From NCBI RefSeq assembly GCF_900106765.1, contig NZ_FNNG01000001.1, positions 1-64,000 of the forward strand: a stretch of 64,000 bases of DNA, read 5' to 3'. The notes beneath the pieces are model-generated. The model was not told the DNA's origin, ran no database searches, and worked only from the letters and a program-made list of their open reading frames with translations. Of the stretch, positions 1 through 8,783 are shown piece after piece; positions within the stretch are counted from its first letter, which is position 1; every line of letters begins with the position of its first letter. The DNA is from Tepidimicrobium xylanilyticum. GTDB taxonomy: Bacteria > Bacillota > Clostridia > Tissierellales > Tepidimicrobiaceae. The position numbers were made by a program, and so were the translations under genes.

Positions 1-254
1 CTTGGTATATCTAACTCAATTTCTCCAAAACGAGTGCTTACAGTCTTTTTCGTAGTACCATTTCTACGATTATCTGTATTTTTGTTCTTTTTATCTCCTT
101 TTACATATCCTAATTCTACCTCTAATTCTGCCTCTAACATCTCTTGTAGTGCATCTTTAAACATTTCTTTAAGATATGTGTGGAGATCATTTACTGTTTT
201 TAAATCTCCATCTACTATCATATTTCTTAAAACTTCCTTTGGTAAAGTTGCCAT
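1..254 (-). CDS. IS256-family (Mutator-type) transposase, N-terminal part
   Basis: Reading from ATG at 254 gives a protein starting MATLPKEVLRNMIVDG, followed by an acidic segment (EMFKDALQEMLEAELEVEL) and GYVKGDKKNKNTDNRRNG, the characteristic N-terminus of IS256 transposases (the LGY..RRNG block). An AAAGGAGA ribosome binding site precedes the start. The DDE catalytic domain lies outside the window, so activity cannot be judged. The gene reads leftward off the edge. Confidence 0.85.
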   Translation of the reverse strand, partial: MATLPKEVLRNMIVDGDLKTVNDLHTYLKEMFKDALQEMLEAELEVELGYVKGDKKNKNTDNRRNGTTKKTVSTRFGEIELDIP

Positions 255-347
255 AAAAAATTCTCCTTTCTAGTTTTGGTCTTATTTAGATTCTTGCCAG
301 AAAAGAGAATTTTATTTCCTAAAAGCACAAATTATTTTACACTACCC
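1..347 (-). mobile_element. IS256-family insertion sequence, one end only
   Basis: The transposase N-terminus, its upstream region and a putative terminal sequence are visible; the rest lies beyond the left edge. Read on the minus strand the element appears to begin near GGGTAGTGTAAAATAA (about 332-347), a form typical of IS256-family ends. It sits inside an ABC permease gene: the permease frame is open up to this point and then stops on the TAG within the terminal sequence. The exact end and the target duplication cannot be defined from one side. Confidence 0.75.
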
Positions 348-467
348 TTTAAAATGTCCAAGACTTTGAACAAATCCCATGCTAAGACCTACTATAAATA
401 TTCCTATTATGATGAGCATTACAGGCAAAATCATTACATAAGGTTTTAATTTGTTTTCCAATTTCAT
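342..467 (-). pseudogene. YnjC-like ABC permease, N-terminal stump cut by the IS
   Basis: ATG at 467 overlaps the TGA of the upstream binding-protein gene (ATGA coupling), as expected for the next gene of an operon. About 39 residues follow, beginning MKLENKLKPYVMILPVMLII with one hydrophobic segment, like the first membrane helix of a YnjC-type permease. The frame then enters the insertion-sequence end and stops at once. The remaining permease and ATPase genes may lie on the far side of the element; the importer is probably inactivated. Confidence 0.75.
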
Positions 468-1702
468 TCACTCTCTCCAGGTACAGATTCCATCCATATT
501 TTTTCTATTATAGGTACTAAATCTGCAGGAACTTCAGGTAACCTCTTTTCTAGAAGCTCATCCTGTGGAAGAGTTGCTATTCCAAGTTTCACATTATCAA
601 ACATTGCCTTTTCTTCTTCGCTTAATTTATTATTGTCAAGTACAGGTAAGTCTCCCCATGTTTCCGGCACATATTTTGAAACTTGAGCTTCAACACTTAA
701 TATAAAATCTATGGCTACTAGGGCTCCAGATTTATTTGGTGCATTATATGGTATTGCTAAAAAATGAGTATTTCCTATGGTTCCCTTATCAAATAAAAAT
801 GTTCTTGTACTTTCTGGAAACTCACCTGTTCCAATTTTCCCAGAAGCTTTATTTGGATTATATGACATAGTCATATAAACTTCATTATCTGCATACATAT
901 TATCAAGCAATCCAGCTTCTGCAGGGTAGGTCTTCCCTTCCTTCCATAAATAAGGCTTTAATTCAACAAAATAATCTATAGCTGGTTGAATGGCCTCTTT
1001 TATTACTTCCTCATCTGCTTCCATATCCATAAACTGCTCATATCCTACAATATCATATATTATATTTCTTACAAAAGCACTACCAGTAAAGTCTGGAGGT
1101 GCTGGATACGTAAATTTCCCTGGATTATTCTTGCAAAATTCCATTAATTCCTTATGATTTCTAGGTACCTTATCCACTTTTGCACTATTATATATCATTA
1201 CAAATTGAGCTTTGCCAAAAGGAGCTTCATATCCTTCTACAGGATATCCAAAATCATAATTAACTTCAACAGATTCTGTATCGACATATTTATGAAAGTT
1301 TGGAAGCTTGTCAGTAAAAGGCCCAAACAATAAGTCGTTTTGTTTAGCAGTAAAGAAATTTTCACCATTTATCCAAACAACATCCATATTTCCGCTTTCC
1401 ACATTAGCCTGCTTCTCATTTAATAAATTGTTCAAAATATCATCTATATTCATTCCTACCCTATTTAAAGTTATGTCATATCTTTCCTTAAGCTCACTAG
1501 CCACATATGTATCAATCCAATTGTTAGTCTTCTGATCTCCACCATAGCCATATATGGTTACAGTAGTTCCTCTTGCTTCTTCCAATATAGTATCCCAATC
1601 CTTTTCAGAAAGATTGTATTCTACAGTACTTTCCTCTTTACAACCAGTTAATCCAAATACGAGTATCATAATCATAAAAATTGCAATGGATTTTTTTTTC
1701 AT
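464..1702 (-). CDS. YnjB-like ABC transporter substrate-binding lipoprotein
   Basis: A 412-residue extracytoplasmic solute-binding protein. The start is ATG at 1702, preceded by GGAGGAGTGAAT, giving a basic N-terminus, a hydrophobic stretch and the lipobox LTGC. Segments such as WDTILEEARGTTVTIYGYGG, DVVWINGENFF and YEAPFGKAQFVMIY match the YnjB (COG4134) family, whose ligand is unknown. The permease gene overlaps its stop codon but is broken by an insertion sequence, so the protein may now be orphaned. The divergent nucleoside hydrolase could hint at a nucleoside-like substrate; that is inference only. Confidence 0.85.
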   Translation of the reverse strand: MKKKSIAIFMIMILVFGLTGCKEESTVEYNLSEKDWDTILEEARGTTVTIYGYGGDQKTNNWIDTYVASELKERYDITLNRVGMNIDDILNNLLNEKQANVESGNMDVVWINGENFFTAKQNDLLFGPFTDKLPNFHKYVDTESVEVNYDFGYPVEGYEAPFGKAQFVMIYNSAKVDKVPRNHKELMEFCKNNPGKFTYPAPPDFTGSAFVRNIIYDIVGYEQFMDMEADEEVIKEAIQPAIDYFVELKPYLWKEGKTYPAEAGLLDNMYADNEVYMTMSYNPNKASGKIGTGEFPESTRTFLFDKGTIGNTHFLAIPYNAPNKSGALVAIDFILSVEAQVSKYVPETWGDLPVLDNNKLSEEEKAMFDNVKLGIATLPQDELLEKRLPEVPADLVPIIEKIWMESVPGESE

Positions 1703-1883
1703 ATTCACTCCTCCATCATCTTTTAATTTCTGTATAAATTTAATGGGGTATTCCAATATAATAAGCTAAAATCTCCTTCTGCATCCATTAATATACCTAA
1801 ACTTCATAGATTTATCAATAAAATTATTGTGATTTATAGCCATTGGCAGCTTTAAGAAACTACCAAATAGCTAATTTATTGGG

Positions 1884-1920
1884 TTTGCTTTAATATTCAA
1901 TTTATCTATATTAAAGCAAA
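1884..1920. promoter_or_regulatory. 13-bp perfect inverted repeat, possible operator
   Basis: TTTGCTTTAATAT (1884-1896) and its exact complement (1908-1920) are separated by 11 bases. It lies between divergent genes and about 35 bp upstream of the putative promoter of the hydrolase. There is no T-tract, so an operator for a dimeric regulator is more likely than a terminator. The regulator is unknown. Confidence 0.5.
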
Positions 1921-1955
1921 TAAAATAAATTAATTTAATATTATGCTTAGGTGAT

Positions 1956-1985
1956 TTGTCCATTTATCCTTATTTATGATAATAT
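1956..1985 (+). promoter_or_regulatory. Putative sigma-A promoter of the nucleoside hydrolase
   Basis: TTGTCC and TAATAT with 18-bp spacing, ending 24 bp before the start codon. Confidence 0.4.
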
Positions 1986-2009
1986 ATTAAAAAAACAAAG
2001 GAGAGGGAA

Positions 2010-2891
2010 ATGAAAAAGATTATATTTGACTGCGACAATACAATGGGGTTATATGGTAAGGATGTAGATGATGGACTTGCTCTACTTTATCTTCTTGGAA
2101 GAAAAGATGTGAACCTTATTGGAGTTACCACTACATTTGGTAACAGCACAATAGAAGATGTACATAACAATACAGTAGAAATGTTTAATGAATTAGATAT
2201 AAAGCATATTCCACTTAAAAAAGGTGCTCCCAATACAAACAACCGACAAAGTGAAGCAGCAGAATTCCTTGTAGAAATGGTAAATAGATTTCCTCAGAAT
2301 GTAACAATTCTAGCTACAGGCTCACTAACCAATCTATATGGTGCATATGAAATTGATATGAATTTCTTCAAAAAAGTCAAGGAAATTGTATTAATGGGAG
2401 GAATAACTAAACCATTAGTAATACAAGGAAAAATTATGAATGAGCTTAATTTTTCCTCAGACCCTCTAGCTACATATACAATTTTAAGCTCTAGTAGTAA
2501 GGTAACCATATTGACTGGACACATATGCTTACAAGCTACTTTTGGAGAAGAAGAATTTACTCGTTTAATCAAAGAAAACTATATTAAAAGTTATAAATAT
2601 ATTAGGAATAAATCCTATGAATGGTACAAATATTTTACCGATTCCTATAATACAAAGGAATTTTACAACTGGGATATTGTAGCAGCAGTATATACAACTA
2701 ACCCTGAATTATTTATAGATAGTATTGAGAATGTAATATCCACTGAAGATGATTTAAAAACAGGTTTTCTTAAAATAGATAACAATGCAAAAAAAGGTTA
2801 TAAAGTAAATATACCAACTACTATAAAAGACAAAGTTAAATTTAATGAACTTGTCTTTGAAGCATGGAAAATGGACAAGGGGAACATATAA
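2010..2891 (+). CDS. Inosine/uridine-preferring nucleoside hydrolase family protein
   Basis: A 293-residue member of the IU-nucleoside hydrolase family, cytoplasmic enzymes that cleave ribonucleosides to base and ribose. The N-terminal calcium-binding aspartate cluster is unusual: DCDNTMGLYGKDVDDGLAL replaces the compact DTDPGxDDxxA, so the acidic residues are separated by an extra segment. ATGSLTNLY and the VLMGG turn are conserved, and NWDIVAA keeps the late aspartate, but the usual neighbouring histidine is Trp. The ribosome binding site AAAGGAGAGGG fits this start. Substrate specificity cannot be told from sequence; it may process what the divergent importer took up. Confidence 0.8.
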   Translation: MKKIIFDCDNTMGLYGKDVDDGLALLYLLGRKDVNLIGVTTTFGNSTIEDVHNNTVEMFNELDIKHIPLKKGAPNTNNRQSEAAEFLVEMVNRFPQNVTILATGSLTNLYGAYEIDMNFFKKVKEIVLMGGITKPLVIQGKIMNELNFSSDPLATYTILSSSSKVTILTGHICLQATFGEEEFTRLIKENYIKSYKYIRNKSYEWYKYFTDSYNTKEFYNWDIVAAVYTTNPELFIDSIENVISTEDDLKTGFLKIDNNAKKGYKVNIPTTIKDKVKFNELVFEAWKMDKGNI

Positions 2892-2947
2892 CAGAGTGGT
2901 AATTTATCCACCTTGAATCCTTAAAGCTAAATTCTTTAATAACAAAA

Positions 2948-2991
2948 ATGCTTAGGAGCTTACTTCTGCAAAGAAATTAGTTCCTAAGCAT
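2948..2991 (-). terminator. Intrinsic terminator between convergent genes
   Basis: A 10-bp perfect stem (ATGCTTAGGA at 2948-2957 with TCCTAAGCAT at 2982-2991). Read on the minus strand it is followed by TTTTTGTT, so it mainly ends the YitT-like gene; it may also act on the hydrolase transcript. Confidence 0.7.
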
Positions 2992-2999
2992 CTTAATTA

Positions 3000-3875
3000 T
3001 CATATGCCTACATTTTTAAACCCTTTCCCCTTTACTTCCACTACATCATTTACAGTAAAGAAAGCCATGGGGTCTATTTCTTCTACAATTTCCTTTAATT
3101 TAGCAGTTTCTCTAGAAGTTACTATACAATATATTACCTTTTTATTTTCATGGGTATATCCTCCCATTCCTTCAAGAAAAGTAACACCTCTATGAAGCCT
3201 ATTAAGAATTGCCTCAGCTACTAAGTCTGCCTTTTCAGAAACTATAATTACATTTTTCTTAACATTAAATCCTATTTGTACCTTATCAACTACAGCATAA
3301 CCAATATACATGGCTATTAATGTATACATTGCAGATTTGTATCCAAATAAAAAGGAGGACAGTGATACTATTACCGTATTTGCTGCCATTAGGCCAGAAC
3401 CTATATTCACATTGTATTTCTTCTTCAAAATAGCTGCTATTATATCGAAACCTCCTTGGGAAGCCCTGTTTCTAAACATTAAACCCATTCCAATTCCATT
3501 AAATACTCCTCCAAATACTGAAGCAAGAATTATATCATCAACTATAAAATGGGATCCTAATCCCCTTGTTATTGTCAGTATGGAAGAATATATTAACATC
3601 GATATAAAAGCAAAAAATGCAAACTCTCTGTCTATTAATCTAGAACCTATCAAGAAAATAGGAATATTCAAAAAGAACACAGATATACCTGTTGGTATTC
3701 CCGTTAAATACTGGATTATAATTGCTAATCCCCCAACACCACCGCTTAAAAGCCTATTAGGTATAAAGAATACATTAAAGGCGATGGAGCAGAATAAATT
3801 GCCTATTATGATAATAATTATTTTTTTAATAATTTCTTTAGTATTTAATCTTTTAGATAATTCAGATGCCATCAT
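3000..3875 (-). CDS. YitT family membrane protein (DUF161/DUF2179)
   Basis: A 291-residue integral membrane protein of usual family length. Five or six hydrophobic segments occupy roughly residues 15-190 (GNLFCSIAFNVFFIPNRLLS, GGVFNGIGMGLMFRNRASQG, NVNIGSGLMAANTVIVSLSS), followed by a soluble DUF2179 domain (RLHRGVTFLEGMGGYTHENK). The function of the family is unknown; the C-terminal domain resembles a small regulatory or ligand-binding fold. The gene appears monocistronic, starting after GGGGATT and ending at a terminator. Confidence 0.9.
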   Translation of the reverse strand: MMASELSKRLNTKEIIKKIIIIIIGNLFCSIAFNVFFIPNRLLSGGVGGLAIIIQYLTGIPTGISVFFLNIPIFLIGSRLIDREFAFFAFISMLIYSSILTITRGLGSHFIVDDIILASVFGGVFNGIGMGLMFRNRASQGGFDIIAAILKKKYNVNIGSGLMAANTVIVSLSSFLFGYKSAMYTLIAMYIGYAVVDKVQIGFNVKKNVIIVSEKADLVAEAILNRLHRGVTFLEGMGGYTHENKKVIYCIVTSRETAKLKEIVEEIDPMAFFTVNDVVEVKGKGFKNVGI

Positions 3876-4036
3876 AATCCCCTTTATGTAAATATTTTTA
3901 TATTCCTATAATAACACTTTTTATTACCCATTTAAATCCCAATTTAGGCGAACTAATTATTTATCTCTGTCCACCAAGCAGATAAGGTAAATATAAAATG
4001 GTGCTTCTGAACTATCTATGCTTAATTCATTAACCA

Positions 4037-6001
4037 CTACATTGTGCATGTTAACTCATTTATTTTGTTTATATATATTCTTCTTATAATTAAAAAGTAT
4101 ATACCTTGGAATATAAAGTACCCTACCATTACAATTAATCCATTACTAATTAATAGTTCATCTAATAAATTTGCCAAGGACTTAAGGGCAAATAAGGAAT
4201 GTAGAGTACTTACTACAAAAGGCAAGAAGAATATAACTGCTATTTGCTTTGTTATCATACTATTCATTTCCTTTTTAGTAATTCCTATTTTCTTAAGTAT
4301 TCCATATTCAAGACCATCCTGTTTAATTTCATTAAATAATTTAAAGTAGATTATACTCCCAGTAGCAAGGAAAAACAAAAATGCAATGAAAAATCCTAGA
4401 AACAGAGTAAATCCATATAAGCTTCTCATTTCTCTATAGGGCATAACTTTAGAATAATAGTCCCCTTGATATGCCTCACCTAGCATATCCTGAACTTCTA
4501 ATGAGGCTTTATATGACCTTTTCCATCTATCAACATTTATCCCATTAAAAATTATTAAATCCTCATCTGTAGCCATATTAGATAATCTGTTGAAATCTTC
4601 ATCATTTAATATTAAAGGATCATAACTGTCCATAATCAATGTGGTTGCAGAACCATAAACTTCTCCCTTTACTCTTAATTCCATTCTTTCATCATTAAAG
4701 ATCACTATAGCAGCTTCATATGGAAATACCCTTTCTTCTATGCCTTCATAGGTATAAGGCCAAGGATGTGGATAATTGTAGATCATTTCTCCTTTATTTA
4801 CTTTTACCTCTTCCCTTCCTTCAAAGCTGGCCAACCTATTATAGTCGGAATTGGATATGACTACGGTAGCTCCCCCATTTACTTCCCCATCCTTAATAGT
4901 TTCATTGATAACCTTTATTAGCTTTACTTTATGAAATCCTTCTACTTTTAATCCATTGTTTTTTAATATGTCAATAGCTTTATTTATGCTTTCTTCATCA
5001 TATAGATTCTCTCCTTTTTGAACTATAGCAATATCCTGAGGTACATTATCTAAACCCATTTTATTTGGTACTACCGTGAAAAAAGAATATATGGTTTCAG
5101 TTGCAGTAAAGGTTATAGCTCCCAATATAGCTGCCAAAAACAATACCTTGGCAGTATCTTTCAATTTAAATATCATTTGAGAAAAAGCTACCATATTAGC
5201 CTTCTTATAAAACAGCTCTGGGTTCTTTGTCAATTTATTTGCTAGGGCTATACTGAATTGAGTGAATATGAAGTATGTTCCCAAGACAACTATTGATACT
5301 ACTGGTATCATAGCAAGTATCACAAAGGCCCCATCTACAAACCAAGCTGTTACATATCCTATAAGTAAAAGGATAACTCCAAAAGCTGATTTTTTGTTTG
5401 AAAACTTTGGTATTTCCTTTGGTATCTTAGATGATTTGAGCTGCTCTACTATCTCCTTGTTCCTTATTCTAACTAAGGCTAACAGGTTAACTACTTCAAA
5501 CAGTATAAAGAAGACCACAACTGTAATAAGTAGGGCCATTAAAGAGATGTTAAAGGGCAGCCTTATCCCCATAAAAGCTTCCATTGCCATGAAAAAAAGC
5601 TTTGAAAATAAAATCCCTATTAATACTCCACTTATTATGGATAGTATTGTAATTATGGTGCTTTCTGCCATTATATATTTTCTTATTTGCTTATTTGTCA
5701 TTCCGAACAAGGATAAAAGTCCAAATTCCTTTCCTCTGGATTTAATAAACATACTAGTTGCATAGCCAATAAACAGAACTGTAAATATGATTATTATAAT
5801 TAGGCATATAAAGATACCATTCATTGCTCCAACATGGACCACTCCACTAGGAGCTAATGGGCCACTTTCAAGCCTTGGATGAAATAAGAAGTTTATAAAT
5901 ATGAAGGATACAGCAATAGTAAATACATTACTTAAATAGTACATTATATATCTATATGCATTGCCCTTTAAGTTCCTAATGGCCAAATCATATAGTCTCA
6001 T
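4037..6001 (-). CDS. BceB-type ABC transporter permease (FtsX-like)
   Basis: A 654-residue permease starting at MRLYDLAIRNLKGN. ATG at 6001 is chosen because GGGGGTGG lies just upstream; it overlaps the end of the ATPase gene. It has an N-terminal helix, a four-helix FtsX block (about residues 60-330, with FIKSRGKEFGLLSLFGMTNK), a large extracytoplasmic domain (about 330-510) and C-terminal helices with a second FtsX motif (LEYGILKKIGITKKEM). This is the layout of BceB/VraG transporters, which sense and remove bacitracin-like or lantibiotic peptides together with a partner histidine kinase. The partner two-component system is immediately upstream. Confidence 0.88.
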   Translation of the reverse strand: MRLYDLAIRNLKGNAYRYIMYYLSNVFTIAVSFIFINFLFHPRLESGPLAPSGVVHVGAMNGIFICLIIIIIFTVLFIGYATSMFIKSRGKEFGLLSLFGMTNKQIRKYIMAESTIITILSIISGVLIGILFSKLFFMAMEAFMGIRLPFNISLMALLITVVVFFILFEVVNLLALVRIRNKEIVEQLKSSKIPKEIPKFSNKKSAFGVILLLIGYVTAWFVDGAFVILAMIPVVSIVVLGTYFIFTQFSIALANKLTKNPELFYKKANMVAFSQMIFKLKDTAKVLFLAAILGAITFTATETIYSFFTVVPNKMGLDNVPQDIAIVQKGENLYDEESINKAIDILKNNGLKVEGFHKVKLIKVINETIKDGEVNGGATVVISNSDYNRLASFEGREEVKVNKGEMIYNYPHPWPYTYEGIEERVFPYEAAIVIFNDERMELRVKGEVYGSATTLIMDSYDPLILNDEDFNRLSNMATDEDLIIFNGINVDRWKRSYKASLEVQDMLGEAYQGDYYSKVMPYREMRSLYGFTLFLGFFIAFLFFLATGSIIYFKLFNEIKQDGLEYGILKKIGITKKEMNSMITKQIAVIFFLPFVVSTLHSLFALKSLANLLDELLISNGLIVMVGYFIFQGIYFLIIRRIYINKINELTCTM

Positions 6002-6755
6002 TATATCCACCCCCAATTAAAGAAAGGGAATCCAGTATTTCCTTGAAAAATACTTGTCTTGATGAATTCTTTACTATCTCCAAGAAAAATCTCCCATCCT
6101 TAATCATTATGATTCTATTACAAAAACTTGCTGCAAAAGCATCATGAGTAACCATTACAATTGTAGCTCCCCTTTTATTATTTATGGTTTCCAAAGCCTC
6201 CATTAAATCCATAGATGCTTTTGAATCTAAGTTGCCTGTAGGCTCATCTGCAAGTATTATGGATGGATCATTTATTAAAGCTCTGGCACAAGCTACTCTC
6301 TGTTGTTGCCCTCCAGAAATTTCATAGGTTCTTTTTTCTAATATATCCTCTATATTAAGTATTTTAGCCACGTCTTTTACCCTTTTATCAATTTCCTTCT
6401 GCACCTTTCCTTCCAAAACCAAAGGGAGTATTATATTTTCCTTTGCTGAAAGGGTATCCAGAAGGTTAAAATCCTGAAATATAAATCCCAGATTTCTCCT
6501 TCTAAATAAGGCTAATTTATCCTTATCCAGCTTATGGGGATTCTTACCATTTATAAATACTTGACCAGATGAAGGTGAATCTATTGTGGCAAGGATATTT
6601 AAAAGTGTAGTTTTGCCACTACCTGAAGGTCCCATGACTCCTACAAATTCTCCTTCATGGACAGCAATGGAAAAATCGTCTAATGCCTTTACAACTATTC
6701 CTTTTCCTTTAGAACCATATATTTTAGATAATCCTATAGTTTCTAATACGTTCAT
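5988..6755 (-). CDS. BceA-type ABC transporter ATP-binding protein
   Basis: A 255-residue ATPase of the MacB/BceA class. Walker A GPSGSGKTT is near residue 42, the Q-loop QDFNLL near 95, the signature ISGGQQQR near 146 and Walker B IILADEPTGNLDSKA near 165. It overlaps the permease gene by 14 bp, so the two should be cotranslated. The start follows TAGGAGGGTGG. It probably powers export of or resistance to cell-envelope peptides, and is likely controlled by the adjacent response regulator. Confidence 0.9.
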   Translation of the reverse strand: MNVLETIGLSKIYGSKGKGIVVKALDDFSIAVHEGEFVGVMGPSGSGKTTLLNILATIDSPSSGQVFINGKNPHKLDKDKLALFRRRNLGFIFQDFNLLDTLSAKENIILPLVLEGKVQKEIDKRVKDVAKILNIEDILEKRTYEISGGQQQRVACARALINDPSIILADEPTGNLDSKASMDLMEALETINNKRGATIVMVTHDAFAASFCNRIIMIKDGRFFLEIVKNSSRQVFFKEILDSLSLIGGGYNETI

Positions 6756-6768
6756 TTTCCACCCTCCT

Positions 6769-6791
6769 AATGTTTACTCTTAAACATTATA
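6769..6791 (-). promoter_or_regulatory. Putative promoter and inverted repeat of the bceAB-like operon
   Basis: Leftward TATAAT (6786-6791) has no recognisable -35 at the usual distance, as expected for an activator-dependent promoter. AATGTTTA-AGAG-TAAACATT (6769-6788) forms an 8-bp inverted repeat at or just after the expected transcription start. The -10 overlaps the T-tract of the upstream terminator. Confidence 0.4.
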
Positions 6792-6826
6792 AAAAAACAA
6801 GAGAAATCCTACCATCGATTTCTCTT
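6790..6826 (-). terminator. Intrinsic terminator of the two-component operon
   Basis: A 10-bp perfect stem (AAGAGAAATC/GATTTCTCTT, 6799-6826) with an 8-base loop, followed on the minus strand by GTTTTTTT. It separates the regulator pair from the transporter pair. Confidence 0.8.
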
Positions 6827-6840
6827 TCAAAACAGAAACA

Positions 6841-7911
6841 CTAGCTTACAATTTTGTCATATATACTTCTTGTGTCATAAAATATAATTTTCACTATGGT
6901 TCCCACATCTTCCTCTGATCTTAATTCCACTCCATGACCCAGTTTGTTGCATATTTCTTTTACTAAATAAAGTCCCATTCCCGTTGATTCATAATATTTC
7001 CTTCCATTATCTCCTGTGAAAAAGGCATTGAACACCCTGGCCAAGTCCTTTTTGGGTATACCTACTCCGTTGTCCTCTATGGAAAGAACAGTCCTTTCCT
7101 CTTCTTTAGAAAGACTAACATGTATATATTTTTTTTCTACATCCCTCACTTTGGTATACTTTATGGAATTGGATATTATTTGACTAATTATGAACTTTAG
7201 CCATTTTTTATCGCTTTTAACATATATATCCCCTTCTGATTTCAAATTTGGATAAATTGAATTAACTATAAAAGCATTTTTATTTTCATTGACAACCTCT
7301 CTCACAATATCAACTAGATCAATCTTTTCCACCTTAAAGTCCATTTCAAAATCGTTTATTCTTAAAGAATATAACTCCATTTCAAGACCATGGGACAGCT
7401 TTTCAAGCTCTTCTTCTATGCTTTCATAGCTCCTCCTTGTGTTTTCATCTATAATCTTTTCCTTTTCTTTTTCTAAAAGAAGCTTAATTACGGATATTGG
7501 GGTCTTTAGCTGATGGATCCACCTGCTCTTTAGATTAAGGCTCTCCTTATATCTTTTCCTATATTTATCCAAGGTATTTTCATAATACATGTGATTTTTA
7601 GTAAGCAGCTCTTTAAATACTTTATGTTCCCTATTAGCTCTATCAGGTAGATTGAATATATAGTTAAATTCGCCCCCCTCAAGCCCTCTGTTTATTACTA
7701 TATACACTTCTTTTTTCCTTAAATAATCTATTGAGAAAAAAATTAAGAGCATAGCAATGGAGATTATTATAGAATATAATATAGTTCCTATATTAAGAAC
7801 CTTGTTATTATTTATAGAATCTAGGCTCATAATAATTATTACTAAAATAATACTTATAAAATAGAACAATATATATAAGAGCCTATCAATTATATAATCA
7901 GTAAATCTCAT
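6841..7911 (-). CDS. BceS-type intramembrane-sensing histidine kinase
   Basis: A 356-residue kinase starting MRFTDYIIDRLLYIL (ATG 7911, four bases after the regulator stop, with GGTGA upstream). Two N-terminal helices are joined by almost no extracellular loop, the hallmark of BceS-like kinases that sense through their ABC transporter. The phospho-acceptor motif is WIHQLKTPISVIKLL; the ATPase domain shows N-box IISNSIKY, DNGVGIPKKD and STGMGLYL. It presumably phosphorylates the upstream response regulator. Confidence 0.88.
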   Translation of the reverse strand: MRFTDYIIDRLLYILFYFISIILVIIIMSLDSINNNKVLNIGTILYSIIISIAMLLIFFSIDYLRKKEVYIVINRGLEGGEFNYIFNLPDRANREHKVFKELLTKNHMYYENTLDKYRKRYKESLNLKSRWIHQLKTPISVIKLLLEKEKEKIIDENTRRSYESIEEELEKLSHGLEMELYSLRINDFEMDFKVEKIDLVDIVREVVNENKNAFIVNSIYPNLKSEGDIYVKSDKKWLKFIISQIISNSIKYTKVRDVEKKYIHVSLSKEEERTVLSIEDNGVGIPKKDLARVFNAFFTGDNGRKYYESTGMGLYLVKEICNKLGHGVELRSEEDVGTIVKIIFYDTRSIYDKIVS

Positions 7912-7915
7912 AACA

Positions 7916-8611
7916 TCACCTATTCCAAGTTTTAACCATACAATATCCCTGACCTCTTTTAGTCTGTATTGACTCATATATTCCTATATCTTCTAATCTC
8001 TTTCTAAGCCTTGCAATATTTACAGATAAAGTATTATCATCTACAAAATCCTTATCATCCCAAAGCTCTTCCAACAGTTCTTCTCTGGAAACGATATTAT
8101 CTAAGTTTTTAAGGAGTATATATATTAGTGCAAATTCTTTTTTGCTAAGCTCTACCTTCTGATGATTCCACTGAATTATATTTTGTCTAGGAAAAAGGTA
8201 CAGACCATCCACCTCCAAGACATCACGCGAGAAGGTTTCGGCATATTCTCCATAGACTCTTCTCATGACTCCTTTTATTTTGGCCATTAATAAATCGAAT
8301 GAAAAGGGTTTGACTATATAATCATCTCCACCATTTTCTATGGCCATGACCTGGTCCATATCTGAAAATCTTCCTGATATGAACATTATTGGAACTTTAG
8401 AGATACTCCTTATCTCCCTGCACCAAAAAAATCCATCATAGTTCGGAAGATTTATGTCCATCAATACTAGGTGTGGTTCTGCCTTAATAAATTCTCCCTT
8501 TATATTGGAATAATCATTTACTATTGATACGTCATAATTATACCTTACAAGTCCATCCTTTATTAAATTTCTAAGCTTCTCATCATCTTCAATAATTAAC
8601 ACCTTATACAT
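7916..8611 (-). CDS. BceR-type OmpR-family response regulator
   Basis: A 231-residue regulator starting MYKVLIIEDDEKLRN. ATG 8611 is preceded by GGAGTGA, so the longer upstream reading frame is not used. The receiver domain has IEDD, the phospho-acceptor LMDINLPNYDG and KPFSFD; the C-terminal winged helix ends RLRKRLEDIG...QTKRGQGYCM. A TATAAT sequence lies about 45 bp upstream. The likely target is the promoter of the downstream transporter genes. Confidence 0.9.
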   Translation of the reverse strand: MYKVLIIEDDEKLRNLIKDGLVRYNYDVSIVNDYSNIKGEFIKAEPHLVLMDINLPNYDGFFWCREIRSISKVPIMFISGRFSDMDQVMAIENGGDDYIVKPFSFDLLMAKIKGVMRRVYGEYAETFSRDVLEVDGLYLFPRQNIIQWNHQKVELSKKEFALIYILLKNLDNIVSREELLEELWDDKDFVDDNTLSVNIARLRKRLEDIGIYESIQTKRGQGYCMVKTWNR

Positions 8612-8709
8612 ACTATCACTCCAAAAGGCTCTATTCATTTTTGTTAGTTTTATTATAACAGATTTATAAAGTAAATAAGCTAGTAAGTTTCGGAGACATA
8701 CATAAGTAC

Positions 8710-8755
8710 AATAAAGGGTATCTTCTCCAGAAGCCATGACAGGATACCCTTTATT
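8710..8755 (-). terminator. Intrinsic terminator downstream of pcp
   Basis: A perfect 13-bp stem (AATAAAGGGTATC at 8710-8722 with its complement at 8743-8755) and a 20-base loop. It is followed on the minus strand by GTACTTATG, a weak U-tract. It separates pcp from the response regulator gene. Confidence 0.65.
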
Positions 8756-8783
8756 GAGTAAATGGCATAATTTACCTTGTCAG

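Larger units (their letters stand above)
1703..2009. other. Divergent intergenic region
   Basis: About 300 AT-rich bases separate the YnjB-like gene and the nucleoside hydrolase. They hold a perfect 13-bp inverted repeat and a plausible rightward promoter, listed separately. No thiamine, purine or other riboswitch core was recognised. Confidence 0.6.

Noticed and set aside
1703-2009. Possible thiamine or purine riboswitch before the YnjB-like gene
   Set aside because: None of the conserved aptamer cores could be found on either strand; only an inverted repeat and a promoter-like sequence remain.
3310-3891. 193-codon plus-strand frame opposite the YitT gene
   Set aside because: It is the antisense shadow of a clear YitT reading frame, lacks a ribosome binding site and has no family character.
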